Shown here: piece by piece, positions 13,934-23,352 of the stretch | Layout: every line of letters starts with the position of its first letter | Position numbering within the stretch: the first letter of the stretch is position 1 | IMG/VR virus record: IMGVR_UViG_3300042468_001017 | Span: 1 to 28,213 of that record | Source: a virus | Strand: one strand, 5' to 3' | DNA length: 28,213 nucleotides | The notes under the pieces: model-generated | The model's input: only the letters and a program-made list of their open reading frames with translations | Database searches by the model: none | What the model was told of the DNA's origin: nothing | Made by a program: the position numbers and the translations under genes

Positions 13934-14418
13934 GCACCATCGTCACCAGGGTCGGCAAAGGCAGTGCGCTGACGCACGCTGAGGTCGATGCCAATTTCAC
14001 AAATCTAAACAATGCTAGTCAAACAGTATTTGTCTCGGCTGGGGCAACGCTGACGAACCAGCCAGTTGCGCTTTCCGACTTTAGCGCGGCCGGTTCTAGC
14101 TGGTTCCCCTTAACAACCTTGGATAGGTATAACAGGGCCAGGCTTAACTGCTATGTTGCCACTGCTTCGGCAAGCGTCAACACGCCAAGACTGTTTATCC
14201 AGTACAGCGTAGATGCTGCCACATGGGTCACTGTGGGTAGCGGTACTGGAAGCGACGCTGTTTCCCTTAGTTCTACGGGATGGATACTTACCAACTGGAT
14301 TACCCTGCCCGCCGGAGCCGTTGGTACTAACATTTATTTTCGCGTTGCAATGGAAGGCGGCAACGCAGCAGCCGACCCAGTTGTTCGCGGATTATCGATG
14401 TCATTTGAATGGGCGTAA
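13930..14418 (+). CDS. Fibre-like virion protein inserted between gpM and gpL genes
   Basis: The 162-residue product starts MSTIVTRVGKGSALTHAEVD followed by ANFTNLN. This 'ivTRvGKGsaLThaEvDaNFtnLN' leader is one I recall from N-termini of many phage tail fibre or tail-tip proteins. The rest is Ser/Thr-rich and beta-like (ARLNCYVATASASVNTPRLF, then TNIYFRVAMEGGNAA), ending GLSMSFEWA. It overlaps the gpM stop (ATGA). In lambda no gene lies here, so this is probably an added surface protein. It may bind the tip or the host surface; the exact function is unknown. Confidence 0.7.
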   Translation: MSTIVTRVGKGSALTHAEVDANFTNLNNASQTVFVSAGATLTNQPVALSDFSAAGSSWFPLTTLDRYNRARLNCYVATASASVNTPRLFIQYSVDAATWVTVGSGTGSDAVSLSSTGWILTNWITLPAGAVGTNIYFRVAMEGGNAAADPVVRGLSMSFEWA

Positions 14419-14432
14419 AGAGGTAATAACTG

Positions 14433-15221
14433 ATGGCGCTCGCTGATCTTTACGTTGACGCTGGCTACTGGGGCTTCGACTACGCGGTCGGAGAATCTCC
14501 AACCCTGCCAGTATCCGAACTTCAAGGCATAGCGCCGTCCGCCGTCATCGAGTTATTTGAGCTACAGCTCAATGCTGCCCAGCACGGCGTCAGCGAAACC
14601 TACCGCTTCCATGCCGGCAGCAACCTCAACGCCAACGGCCAGCTGGTGTGGAGTGGCGTCAATTATCTGCGGTTTCCGGTCGAGGCCGAGGGATTTGAGT
14701 ACAGCGGCAACGGCCAACTACCTCGACCAAAAGTACGGATCAGCAACATCCTTGGCACGATTACCGCAATCCTGCTGAGCCTACCCAGCGGACTCGAAGG
14801 CGCCAAGGTGACGCGCATCCGCACACTTGCTCGATACATTGACGGCGCTAATTTCCCCGGTGGAACCAACCCCTACGGCACGCCGGACCCTACCGCTGAA
14901 TTTCCACGGGAAATCTATTACGTTGATCGCAAGACAACTGAAACCCGCGATCTTGTCGAGTTTGAGCTGGCGGCAGCATTTGACTTAGCTGGCGTTCGAG
15001 CGCCAAAGCGCCAGTGCATCGCCAACATCTGTCAGTGGGTCTACCGATCGGCGGAGTGCAGCTACAGCGGCAGCAACTACTTTGACGCCAACGACAACAG
15101 CGTCGCCACACTGGCACTGGATGTTTGCGGCAAGCGGCTGAGCAGCTGTCAGGCGCGGTTTGGCGCTACCGCTGAACTGCCGTTCGGATCGTTCCCTGGC
15201 ATCGGGACATACTTCGCATGA
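14433..15221 (+). CDS. Minor tail protein, lambda gpL-like, probable iron-sulphur protein
   Basis: The 262-residue protein belongs to the gpL-like tail tip proteins. The C-terminal domain has C200-x8-C209, then C232-x6-C239, with 23 residues from C209 to C232. This equals the spacing I recall for the lambda gpL [4Fe-4S] ligands (C173, C182, C205, C212). An extra cysteine is at C195. The N-terminal part includes [20 protein letters not shown] and [10 protein letters not shown]-like text near residue 87, as usual. A Shine-Dalgarno AGAGG stands about 9 bases before ATG 14433. It is followed by the K gene with an ATGA overlap. The family assignment is confident; the cluster itself is inferred from the ligand pattern. 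Confidence 0.93.
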   Translation: MALADLYVDAGYWGFDYAVGESPTLPVSELQGIAPSAVIELFELQLNAAQHGVSETYRFHAGSNLNANGQLVWSGVNYLRFPVEAEGFEYSGNGQLPRPKVRISNILGTITAILLSLPSGLEGAKVTRIRTLARYIDGANFPGGTNPYGTPDPTAEFPREIYYVDRKTTETRDLVEFELAAAFDLAGVRAPKRQCIANICQWVYRSAECSYSGSNYFDANDNSVATLALDVCGKRLSSCQARFGATAELPFGSFPGIGTYFA

Positions 15222-15940
15222 CCTGGCGCGACGCAGCACTGGAGCACGCCAAAGCCGAGGACCCACGCGAGGCCTGCGGTTTGCTGGTTGTCGTCAAGGG
15301 CCGCGAACGCTACTGGCCATGCCGCAACCTGGCCGCCAGTCCTGATCAGTTTTTTCTGCTGGATCCCAACGACTGGGCGGCTGCGGAGGACGAAGGCGAG
15401 ATCCTGGCCGTTGTCCACAGTCACCCGGTCACACCGCCACATCCGTCACCTGCCGATCGCGCAGCCTGTGAGGCGTCAGGGCTGCCCTGGCACATCGTCA
15501 ACCCCAAGACAGGAGCATGGGGCAGCTGCGAGCCGTGCGGCTACCAGGCGCCGCTGATCGGCCGCGAATGGGTGTGGGGCGTGCATGACTGCTGGACACT
15601 GGTGCGCGACTGGTACGCCGAGCAGGGAATCGAACTGCGCGATTGGGACCGCTGCCTTGCGCCTGAGGCGTTTCAGGCTGAGCCCTACTTCGACCGCTGC
15701 TGGGCCGAGACGGGATTCACCGAGCTGCCTGAGGAGGCAGATCTGCAGCCCGGCGACGCGCTGCTGATGTCGATCAACAGCACCGGCTTGAACCACGTCG
15801 GCGTCTACCTGGGCGACCAGCTGCTGCTGCATCACCTGCAGGGCCGACTGAGCAGCCGCGACCTCTACGGCGGCTGGCTGATGAAATGCACCGGGCGGCG
15901 GCTCCGGCATTACGATGCAGGGAGGCTCAGGCTGGGCTGA
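15218..15940 (+). CDS. Tail tip protein, lambda gpK-like, with JAMM and NlpC/P60 domains
   Basis: The 240-residue protein has two peptidase-type domains. The N-terminal JAMM (Mov34/JAB) fold shows E18 in REACGLL and the metal motif H67-S-H69-x7-S77-x2-D80 (HSHP, then PSPAD). The C-terminal NlpC/P60 fold shows C125 in [12 protein letters not shown] and H193 in LNHVGVYLG, with H205 or H206 as a possible third residue. Lambda gpK has the same two-domain layout. It probably helps tail tip assembly and may cut peptidoglycan during entry. All the core JAMM residues are present, so it may be an active isopeptidase-like enzyme. The ATG overlaps the L stop, and the stop overlaps the I start (TGATG). 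Confidence 0.93.
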   Translation: MTWRDAALEHAKAEDPREACGLLVVVKGRERYWPCRNLAASPDQFFLLDPNDWAAAEDEGEILAVVHSHPVTPPHPSPADRAACEASGLPWHIVNPKTGAWGSCEPCGYQAPLIGREWVWGVHDCWTLVRDWYAEQGIELRDWDRCLAPEAFQAEPYFDRCWAETGFTELPEEADLQPGDALLMSINSTGLNHVGVYLGDQLLLHHLQGRLSSRDLYGGWLMKCTGRRLRHYDAGRLRLG

Positions 15941-16533
15941 TGCTGCGCACGATCCGCATTTACGGCCGCCTGGCGAAGTTCCTGAAGCGGCGCAAGTTCG
16001 AGGCCGACGTGGCCACGGCCGCAGAAGCCGTGCGGTTCTTGGTGACCAACTTCCCGCAGTTGGAGAAGCACATGGCTGACCAGCACTACCGGGTCAGTGT
16101 GGGCGGCTATGCCCTGGGCGAGGACGAGCTGCACGATCCTGCCGGCGGCGAGATCCGCATTGTGCCAATGCTGGCAGGTGCTGGCACCGTTGGGCGCATC
16201 ATTGCGGGTGTGGCGCTGGTCGCTCTGTCGCTGTTGTTTGCGCCTGGCGCGGCGTTGGCCGGCGGTCTGCTCACCCTGGGGCCGACCGCTGTCTCGATCG
16301 GCGTCGGCATTGGTGTCAGCCTGATTCTCGGCGGCGTGGCGCAGCTGCTGACGCCGGTGCCGCAGGTGCCGCAAGGCAGCGACAAGCAAAACGATCCCCG
16401 CAAGTCATACAGCTTCAGCGGCATCCAGCAGACCAGCCGTCAGGGCGTGCCGGTGCCGATCGTCTACGGCGAGACGCTGGTCGGCTCGGTCGTGATCTCG
16501 GCCGGCATCGACACCGTGCAGGTAGTGGCATGA
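15940..16533 (+). CDS. Tail tip assembly protein, lambda gpI-like
   Basis: The 197-residue protein starts [20 protein letters not shown], with an N-terminal ubiquitin-like domain (about 1-80, ending GGEIRIVPMLAGAG) and a hydrophobic Gly/Ala/Val segment at about 84-132 (IIAGVALVALSLLFAPGAAL and onward) that looks membrane-active. The C-terminal part (SYSFSGIQQTSRQGVPVPIV then YGETLVGSVVISAGID) is characteristic of gpI in the K-I-J order. The start chosen is ATG 15940, whose first base is the last base of the K stop. An upstream in-frame ATG at 15886 would overlap K by 55 bases and lacks conserved sequence. The J start overlaps its stop. Confidence 0.92.
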   Translation: MLRTIRIYGRLAKFLKRRKFEADVATAAEAVRFLVTNFPQLEKHMADQHYRVSVGGYALGEDELHDPAGGEIRIVPMLAGAGTVGRIIAGVALVALSLLFAPGAALAGGLLTLGPTAVSIGVGIGVSLILGGVAQLLTPVPQVPQGSDKQNDPRKSYSFSGIQQTSRQGVPVPIVYGETLVGSVVISAGIDTVQVVA

Positions 16534-19500
16534 CTGAACTGATCCGAGGCGCAGGCGGCGGCGGCGGCGGTGGCAAGGACGGCGGGGGTGGCAGCGGCCG
16601 CACGCCATCTGAGGCAGCCGACAGCCTGAACTCCAGTCAGTACGCCAACCTGATCGACCTGATCAGCGAGGGCGAGATCGAGGGCCTCAAAGATGGCCAT
16701 AAATCGATCTTTATCAGCAACACGCCGCTGCAGAACGCAGACAACAGCTACAACTTCCAGAACGTCACTGTCTACACCCGCAACGGCACGCAGGCTCAGT
16801 CCTACATCCCGATTGCAGCCGAGGTTGAGGACGAAACTCCAGTCGGTGTGACGGTGCAACAGGCCACGCCTGTCGTGCGCTCGATCACCGACACCAACGT
16901 CAACGCTGCACGCATCACCATCACGGTGCCACAGCTGCAGCGCTTCACCGATGAGGGCGACGTTGTTGGCGCCAGCATCCAGTTACAGATTGCCGTGCAG
17001 TACAACGGCGGCGGCTACACGACGGTCATCAATGACACGATCGAAGGCCGCACCGGCGATCAGTATCAACGCGATTACCTCGTCAATCTGACTGGCGCGT
17101 TTCCGGTGGACATTCGCGTGACGCGGGTCACGGCCGACAGCGGCAGCGCCAAGCTGATCGACGCTTTCAGCTGGAGCAGCTACACAGAGATCGTCTACGC
17201 AAAACTCAGATACCCCAACTCGGCATTAGTTGGCCTGCGCGTCGACGCCGAGCAGTTCAACAGCATCCCACAGCGCAGCTACTTGGTGCGCGGCATCAAG
17301 GTTCGCATCCCCAGCAACGCCACGGTGGACAGCGCCACTGGCCGGCTGATCTATGCAGGCGTCTGGTCAGGCACGTTCGGCGCAGCGCAATGGTGCTCTG
17401 ATCCGGCATGGATCCTATGGGACCTGCTCACCTCGACCCGCTACGGCTTTGGTGATCACATCCAAACCGCCCAGCTCGACAAGTGGGCGTTCTACGCCGC
17501 CAGCCAATACGCCAGCGAACTGGTGCCCGATGGCTTTGGCGGCACCGAGCCGCGCTTCAGCTGCAACGTCAACATCCAGACCGCAGAAGAGGCGTTCAAG
17601 CTGATCAACGACATGTGCTCGGTGTTCCGGGCCATGCCTTACTGGAGCACTGGCAGCCTGACGGTCAGCCAAGACAAGCCATCAGATCCGGCCTACCTAT
17701 TTACGCTGGCCAACGTCAGCGAGGAAGGCTTCAGTTACAGCGGCGGCAGCCTCAAGACCCGCCCCAATGTGGCGGTGGTCAGCTACATGGACCTCGGCCT
17801 GCGCGACATGGCCTACGAGGTGGTCGAGGACCAGGCCGCGATTGCCAAATACGGCGTCAACAGGACCGAAATCAGCGCGTTTGCTTGCACCAGCCGTGGC
17901 CAAGCCTCGCGTATTGGCGAGTGGCTGCTGTACAGCGAGCAGTACGAGTCCGAAGTAATCACCTTTACCGTCAGCGTCGATGCCGGTGTGCTGGTGCGCC
18001 CTGGGCAAGTCATCGCAGTAGCCGACCCGATGCGTGCGGGCACCCGGCGCGGTGGGCGAATATCGGCGGCCACGACAACCACGATCACGGTGGACGATGC
18101 CACCGGACTTCCTACCGCCGGCGGCACGGTGTCGGTCATCTTGGCGAATGGATCAGTCGAGAAGCGCGTGATGACGAGTAGAACCGGCACTGTATTGAGC
18201 GTGGACCCGGCGTTTAGCGCGGCAGCCAACGTAAACAGCATCTGGATCTACGAGTCGTCCGAGATCGAGACTTCAACCTGGCGGGTGCTGACCGTGCAGG
18301 AGCAGGATCAGGCGCAATACGCCATCACGGCACTGGCTTACAACGCCAGCAAGTACGCCTACATCGAGCGCGGCGCAGAGCTGCAGCAGCGCGATGTTAC
18401 GAATCTCAACGAGCTGCCGGCAGCTCCGACCAACTTGGTGCTGAGCGAAGCGCTTTATGAGTACCAGGGGCAGGTCCGCGCCAAGGTGTTGGCGGAGTGG
18501 CGTCCGGTTGTCGGCGTCAACCAGTACCAAGTGCGCTGGCGCAAGGATTCGGGCAACTGGAGCACCACCACGACGGACGGCCCCGATTACGAGGTGCTGG
18601 ACATCACGCCGGGCACGTTTGAGTTTGAGGTGTACTCAATCAGCGCAGCGCTGAAACTCTCGACCACCAAACTCACCGGCAGTATCACTGCGCTTGGCAA
18701 GACTGCACCGCCCAGCGATGTTGTCAACCTGAACTTCACGACAGACAAAGATCTGGGCGTTCTGCTCGAATGGGACGCAATCCCCGACATCGACCTGGAT
18801 CAATACGAGATCAGGCGTGGCACAAACTGGAGTAGCGCCACCCTGGTGACGCAGGTCAAAGCGACGACCTACAAGCTCGGCTCGCTGGACGACGGCACTT
18901 ACACCTATCTGGTGAAGGCTATTGACACCTCCGGCGTTTACAGCACCAACGCGGCCAGCATCGCGGTCACGGTGTCGGGCGCCAACGCCACCACGATCAG
19001 CAGCGCCATCGAGGGCACCGACTTGGTGCTGAACTGGACCGTGCCGGCGATCACCACCTACGAGATCGCCTACTACCGCGTCACCTACGGCAACAGCTAC
19101 GCCACCTCGACCGAGCTGGCCAAGACGCAAAGCACCAGCTTCAAAGTGCCGGTGACCTGGATTGGCTCGCGCACCTTCTGGGTGGCGCCTGTCGATCTGG
19201 TCGGCCGCTTTGCCGATCCGCCCGACAGCGAGGTCGTGGTGATCAGCGGCGCCCCTGCTCCGACAATCACCACCACAGTCGGCGGCAACAGCGCCACGCT
19301 GAGCTGGACTGCTGTTGCGGGCACGCTGCCCACCTCCGGCTACGAGATCCGCCAAGGCGCGACCTTTGCGACCGCGACTGTGCTGGCCAACATCACAGGC
19401 ACCAGCTACACGCTGCGGGCCAGCTGGACTGGCGCTCAGACCTTCTGGGTGGTGGCGCGTGACATCAACGGCAGCTACGGCACACAAGCCTCAGCGGTGA

Positions 19501-20966
19501 TCACCGTTTCAGCTGCTGGCAACACAGTGCTGGCATCCAGTTTCTCGGGTCAAAACTCAGTCTTCACATGGCCAGCGGTGAAGGGCACCCTCGACACCGA
19601 CTATTACCTACTGAAGCGTGGCGCCACCTGGGCGGCAGCCACCACGGTTGCCACGATCTACTCCACGGCCTACACCCTCAAAGCGGACTGGGGCGGCACG
19701 CAGAAGTTCTGGATTGCAGCGGTTGACGTGAACGGCACCGAGGGCACGCCAGACGACCTTGACGTAACTGTCACCGAGCCCACGGCCCCGACCATCACGC
19801 AGCAGGTGATCGACAACAACGTGCTGCTGCGCTGGAACGACGTGACCCAGACGCTGCCGATCACCAGCTACGAGCTGCGCCGCGGCGCAACCTGGGCTGG
19901 CGGCACCGTGATCGGCACGAAGCAGGGCGGCTTCACCACGGTCTTTGAAACTGCTGCTGGCACCTACACCTATTGGCTGGCGGGCATCGACTCGGCCAAC
20001 AACTACGGCACACCAGGCAGCGTGGCGGCCATTGTCAACCAACCGCCTGACTATGTGCTCCAGTTCAACCAGAACAGCATTTGGGCCGGCGATGAAACCA
20101 ACATCTACACCGACGCGCTGCTGGGCCAGATTGTCAACGTCAACACGACCGAAACCTGGCAAAGTCACTTCACCAGCCGGGGCTACACGACCCCACAGGA
20201 CCAAATCAACGCAGGCTTCACCTACTACCTGATGCCGTCCACAACGACGGCAGCCTATGAGGAGGAGTTTGATTACGGCACGCTGCTGGCTGGGACCAAG
20301 GTCAGCACAGTGTTGACCAGCACAACAGTCGCCGGTTCAACCACGATCACGCCGACAATCCGCGTGCGTGGCACAACAAGCACGGCAGCCACTTACTCCC
20401 AAACCACAACCACGATCACTGTCACCTCAGCAACACACGGTCTGCTGGCGGGTGATTACGTCTATCTCGACTTCACCACCGGCACGGCCACCGATGGCAC
20501 CTATGTGGTGGTCACAGCCGCAACCAACAGCTTCACAGTGACCAGCGCGGTCAGCACGACCACCAGCGGTAACGTCAGCTGGGTCAAGTGGACTAGCTAC
20601 GCAAGCTCCACCGAGGTCTTCGCCACAAATTTCCGTTACTTCCGCATCCGGTATGACTTCAGCAGCGCTGGCAACAATGACCTGCTGCTGCTGACGGCGC
20701 TTAACGTGCGCCTGGACTCCAAAATCCGCAGCGACGCCGGCAGCGGCACCGCGAATAGCGGCGATAGCGGCGGCACCACCGTCAACTTCAACGTGGCCTT
20801 CGTGGACGTGCAGAGCATCACGGTCACGCCACTATCTACCACTGGTGTGATAGCCGTTTATGATTTCGTTGACGCGCCAAACCCGACGAGCTTCAAGGTG
20901 CTGCTCTTCAACACATCAGGCACACGGGTAAGCGGCGGCTTCAGCTGGAGCGCAAGGGGAGTCTGA
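16530..20966 (+). CDS. Tail tip / central fibre protein, lambda gpJ-like
   Basis: At 1478 residues this is the host-contacting tip protein. The N-terminus has a Gly-rich lead then SLNSSQYANLIDLISEGEIE, a hallmark of J-type proteins. Residues up to about 630 form the hub, including PDGFGGTEPRFSCNVNIQTA then FKLINDMCSVFRAMPYW, typical of these proteins. From about 640 to 1170 there are about six fibronectin-III-like modules with a period near 90 residues. A beta-rich segment (ITVTSATHGLLAGDYVYLDF) lies near residue 1290 and a conserved C-terminus (FVDVQSITVTPLSTTGVIAV) near 1425-1445. It should determine host binding. It overlaps I (ATGA), and its TGATG overlaps the fibre start. Confidence 0.93.
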   Translation: MTELIRGAGGGGGGGKDGGGGSGRTPSEAADSLNSSQYANLIDLISEGEIEGLKDGHKSIFISNTPLQNADNSYNFQNVTVYTRNGTQAQSYIPIAAEVEDETPVGVTVQQATPVVRSITDTNVNAARITITVPQLQRFTDEGDVVGASIQLQIAVQYNGGGYTTVINDTIEGRTGDQYQRDYLVNLTGAFPVDIRVTRVTADSGSAKLIDAFSWSSYTEIVYAKLRYPNSALVGLRVDAEQFNSIPQRSYLVRGIKVRIPSNATVDSATGRLIYAGVWSGTFGAAQWCSDPAWILWDLLTSTRYGFGDHIQTAQLDKWAFYAASQYASELVPDGFGGTEPRFSCNVNIQTAEEAFKLINDMCSVFRAMPYWSTGSLTVSQDKPSDPAYLFTLANVSEEGFSYSGGSLKTRPNVAVVSYMDLGLRDMAYEVVEDQAAIAKYGVNRTEISAFACTSRGQASRIGEWLLYSEQYESEVITFTVSVDAGVLVRPGQVIAVADPMRAGTRRGGRISAATTTTITVDDATGLPTAGGTVSVILANGSVEKRVMTSRTGTVLSVDPAFSAAANVNSIWIYESSEIETSTWRVLTVQEQDQAQYAITALAYNASKYAYIERGAELQQRDVTNLNELPAAPTNLVLSEALYEYQGQVRAKVLAEWRPVVGVNQYQVRWRKDSGNWSTTTTDGPDYEVLDITPGTFEFEVYSISAALKLSTTKLTGSITALGKTAPPSDVVNLNFTTDKDLGVLLEWDAIPDIDLDQYEIRRGTNWSSATLVTQVKATTYKLGSLDDGTYTYLVKAIDTSGVYSTNAASIAVTVSGANATTISSAIEGTDLVLNWTVPAITTYEIAYYRVTYGNSYATSTELAKTQSTSFKVPVTWIGSRTFWVAPVDLVGRFADPPDSEVVVISGAPAPTITTTVGGNSATLSWTAVAGTLPTSGYEIRQGATFATATVLANITGTSYTLRASWTGAQTFWVVARDINGSYGTQASAVITVSAAGNTVLASSFSGQNSVFTWPAVKGTLDTDYYLLKRGATWAAATTVATIYSTAYTLKADWGGTQKFWIAAVDVNGTEGTPDDLDVTVTEPTAPTITQQVIDNNVLLRWNDVTQTLPITSYELRRGATWAGGTVIGTKQGGFTTVFETAAGTYTYWLAGIDSANNYGTPGSVAAIVNQPPDYVLQFNQNSIWAGDETNIYTDALLGQIVNVNTTETWQSHFTSRGYTTPQDQINAGFTYYLMPSTTTAAYEEEFDYGTLLAGTKVSTVLTSTTVAGSTTITPTIRVRGTTSTAATYSQTTTTITVTSATHGLLAGDYVYLDFTTGTATDGTYVVVTAATNSFTVTSAVSTTTSGNVSWVKWTSYASSTEVFATNFRYFRIRYDFSSAGNNDLLLLTALNVRLDSKIRSDAGSGTANSGDSGGTTVNFNVAFVDVQSITVTPLSTTGVIAVYDFVDAPNPTSFKVLLFNTSGTRVSGGFSWSARGV
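18520..20040 (+). repeat. Tandem fibronectin-III-like modules encoded inside the J gene
   Basis: Equivalent tyrosine-centred patterns occur at about residues 666 (YQVRWRKDSGNW), 759 (YEIRRGTNW), 848 (YYRVTYG), 938 (YEIRQGATF), 1025 (YYLLKRGATW) and 1114 (YELRRGATW). Each is followed some 40 residues later by a pattern such as FWV(A/V)xxDxxGxYG. The period is about 88-93 residues. They are diverged at the DNA level and so are old repeats rather than recent copies. Confidence 0.8.
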
Positions 20967-22495
20967 TGGCTAACTGGTCCAACCCGGTACTGACGAGCAC
21001 ATACACCGATGTGCTCAACATTCTGAAAGATCGAGACGTGGATCTCGCTCTTCAGTTTGACGGCGCGACCGTCAGCAACCTGCCCACCAACACGATCCGC
21101 TGGAGCAGCTCAGCCAACCGCTGGCAGAAGTGGTCCGGCTCTGCATGGGGCGAGCTAACCACTGTCTATGCGCTGACCGGCCTCAGCACCACCGGCAACG
21201 CATCGGTTGGCGGCACCCTGGGCGTCACTGGCGCAACCACGCTGGCAGCTGCGACGGCAACTACCCCGGCCACAGCCGACAACAGCACAAATATCGCCAC
21301 AACGGCCTATGTGCGGGCGCAGAACTACGCACCACTGGCCAGCCCGACGCTGACCGGCACGCCCGCAGCGCCCACGGCGGCCGTCAACACCAACACCACA
21401 CAGATCGCCACCACGGCGTTCGTCAACGCTGAGATCGCCAACGACGCGCTGCTGAAGACTGGCGGCACGATGACCGGCGCGATCACGCTCGCAGGTGATC
21501 CAACAGCCGACCTGCACGCGGTGCCGCGTCGGTGGGTCGAAAGCCTGACGCCGAAGCAGAGCTGCCGGGTGGCAACCACCGCAGCGTTGACGGTCACGGC
21601 CACCAGCAGCACGCTCACCAACGCTGGCACCTTGGCCGCCTTAAGCATTGATGGCATCGCGCTATCAGTGGGCAATCGCGTGCTGGTCAAAGACCAAGCC
21701 ACCACCAACCAAAACGGCATCTACACCGTCACCACGGTGGGCACTGCTTCTGTGGCATGGGTGCTGACCCGCGCTTCTGACGCCGACACTTGGACTGACC
21801 TGATTGGCGCGTTCACGACGATCGAGCAGGGAACCGTCAACGACGACACTCTGTGGATGTCAGAGACCGCTCAAGGTGGCACACTCGGCACCACAGCGAT
21901 TACCTGGCAGCTTGTCAGCAACGCGCAGCTGGCAGCGGTTGGCGCGTTAGCTACCAACGGCCTGATCACACGCACGGGCGCCAGCACGGTCGCGGCACGC
22001 TCAATCGCGGTCTCCGGCACTGGCCTGTCGATCACCAACGCCGATGGCGTTGCGGGCAACCCGACGGTCACCAGCAACGCCACCAACGCCAACACGGCCA
22101 GCACCATCGTCGCCAGGGACGCATCCGGCAATTTCTCGGCCGGCACGCTGTCGCTGGTGTCGTTCAGCTACTCCGGCAGCCCGACCAGCACTTCCACTGG
22201 TGCGTTCCAAGTGCCGTTTGGCACCACTGCCCAGCGGCCCACCGCCGCCACCGGTCAGGTGCGGTTCAACAGCTCGCTGACGCAGTTCGAGGGCTACAAC
22301 GGCACGACCTGGGGCAAGATCGGCGGCGGCGCTACCGGCGGCGGTTCTGATGATGTGTTCATCGAGAACGGCCAGACCGTCACAACCAACTACACTTTGA
22401 CCACAGGCAAGAACGCCGTGAGCGCTGGCCCGATCACGATCAACAGTGGAATCACGGTCACGGTGCCGTCCGGCGCCAGCTGGGTGATTGTCTGA
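20966..22495 (+). CDS. Tail fibre protein
   Basis: The 509-residue protein follows J directly (TGATG). The N-terminus, MANWSNPVLTSTYTDVLNIL, probably docks onto the tip. It then has T4-like fibre repeats (TNIATTAYVRAQNYAPLASP and TQIATTAFVNAEIANDALLK), a module with LSVGNRVLVKDQATTNQNGI then YTVTTVGTASVAWVLTRASD, and the well-known C-terminal segment DDVFIENGQTVTTNYTLTTG then KNAVSAGPITINSGITVTVP. I recall the last segment from many cyanophage fibres. It should form a trimeric fibre that binds the host surface. Codons are G-rich, like the J gene. Confidence 0.9.
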   Translation: MANWSNPVLTSTYTDVLNILKDRDVDLALQFDGATVSNLPTNTIRWSSSANRWQKWSGSAWGELTTVYALTGLSTTGNASVGGTLGVTGATTLAAATATTPATADNSTNIATTAYVRAQNYAPLASPTLTGTPAAPTAAVNTNTTQIATTAFVNAEIANDALLKTGGTMTGAITLAGDPTADLHAVPRRWVESLTPKQSCRVATTAALTVTATSSTLTNAGTLAALSIDGIALSVGNRVLVKDQATTNQNGIYTVTTVGTASVAWVLTRASDADTWTDLIGAFTTIEQGTVNDDTLWMSETAQGGTLGTTAITWQLVSNAQLAAVGALATNGLITRTGASTVAARSIAVSGTGLSITNADGVAGNPTVTSNATNANTASTIVARDASGNFSAGTLSLVSFSYSGSPTSTSTGAFQVPFGTTAQRPTAATGQVRFNSSLTQFEGYNGTTWGKIGGGATGGGSDDVFIENGQTVTTNYTLTTGKNAVSAGPITINSGITVTVPSGASWVIV

Positions 22496-22497
22496 TC

Positions 22498-22929
22498 ATG
22501 CCCATCACCATCAACGGAACAGGAAGCATCGCAGGGCTAAGTGCCGGAGGGTTGCCTGATGGGTGCGTCACCGCGCCTGACCTTGATGGCGCACAGACTG
22601 GCGCCGCTCCGATCTATGCGGCAAGGGCGTGGGTAAACTTCAACGGGACGGGAACGGTTGCGATCCGTGCCAGTGGCAATGTGAGCAGCATTACGGATAA
22701 CGGAGTGGGGGACTATACGGTTAACTTTACGACGGCTTTGGCGGATGCGAACTACTGCATGACGCATAGCGTCGGAGATACGAGTTCTAACTCGGCGGAT
22801 GACGACGCCGGAGCGCATCCTTTCACCAAAACGTCGTCATCCGCTAGGGTTTATGTGGGTTACGGTAACAGTACTGGCAACATTACTTTTGTTGATTACA
22901 ACCAGATTGACCTTGCCTTTTTTCGTTGA
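22498..22929 (+). CDS. Small tail fibre-like protein, paralogue of the gene at 23981
   Basis: The 142-residue (or slightly longer) product starts MPITINGTGSIAGLSAGGLP, a common leader of small fibre proteins. The middle ARAWVNFNGTGTVAIRASGN then VSSITDNGVGDYTVNFTTAL is a conserved fibre domain. It is nearly repeated in the gene at 23981, with 25 identical bases at 22681-22705 and 24146-24170. The C-terminus (TSSSARVYVGYGNSTGNITF) differs from that copy. The gap to the previous gene is only TC (TGA-TC-ATG). It probably encodes an alternative or accessory tip fibre. Confidence 0.82.
   Translation: MPITINGTGSIAGLSAGGLPDGCVTAPDLDGAQTGAAPIYAARAWVNFNGTGTVAIRASGNVSSITDNGVGDYTVNFTTALADANYCMTHSVGDTSSNSADDDAGAHPFTKTSSSARVYVGYGNSTGNITFVDYNQIDLAFFR
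22681..22705 (+). repeat. 25-base repeat, copy 1, in a fibre gene
   Basis: These bases are identical to 24146-24170. Similarity continues on both sides at lower identity, from about 22625 to 22745, and encodes the shared domain WVNFNGTGTVAIRA then VSSITDNG-GDYTVNF. Confidence 0.85.
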
Positions 22930-22938
22930 GGACACCCC

Positions 22939-23352
22939 ATGAACAGAATTATCTACCCCACCCCCGAAGGCGGCGTCGCCGTCATCATTCCGACTGAGAG
23001 CGTCGAGCTGGCCCTTAAGGACGTGCCTACCGGCGTGCCCTACGAGATTGTTACCACCGACGAGATCCCCAGCGACCGTTTTTTCCGTGGCGCCTGGACG
23101 ATGGGCGATTGCTGCATTGAGCACGACCTGGAGCGCTGCAAAGAGATTGGCCACGACCATCGCCGCGCTGCTCGTGCTGCTGAGTTTGCGCCACATGATG
23201 AGGTAATCGCCAAGCAGATCCCCGGCAAAGATGCTGCCGAGGCCGAGGCTGCTCGCCAGGCCATCCGCGACAAGTACGCTGAGGTGCAGGCCTCGATTGA
23301 TGCAGCTGCTGCACCTGAGGAGATCAAGGCTGCCCTGGAGGTGACCCCATGA
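22939..23352 (+). CDS. Probable tail fibre assembly protein
   Basis: The 137-residue protein starts MNRIIYPTPEGGVAVIIPTE and continues with DVPTGVPYEIVTTDEIPSDR then FFRGAW. I recall this opening from short proteins next to fibre genes in many cyanophages. The middle (CKEIGHDHRRAARAAEFAPH) and the helical end (DAAEAEAARQAIRDKYAEVQ) are also typical. It resembles fibre assembly chaperones in place and size. It sits between two fibre-like genes, with a GAGGA-like ribosome site before ATG 22939 (TTGAGGACACCCC). Its stop overlaps the start of the next fibre gene (ATGA). The role is inferred from place and style. Confidence 0.75.
   Translation: MNRIIYPTPEGGVAVIIPTESVELALKDVPTGVPYEIVTTDEIPSDRFFRGAWTMGDCCIEHDLERCKEIGHDHRRAARAAEFAPHDEVIAKQIPGKDAAEAEAARQAIRDKYAEVQASIDAAAAPEEIKAALEVTP

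Noticed and set aside
15886-15939. A longer start for the gpI-like gene
   Set aside because: The extra 18 residues overlap the K gene and are not gpI-like; ATG 15940 overlaps the K stop and fits the coupled pattern.
18636-19487. A 283-residue minus-strand frame over the J gene
   Set aside because: Antisense shadow; the + strand is a clear tip protein with repeats.
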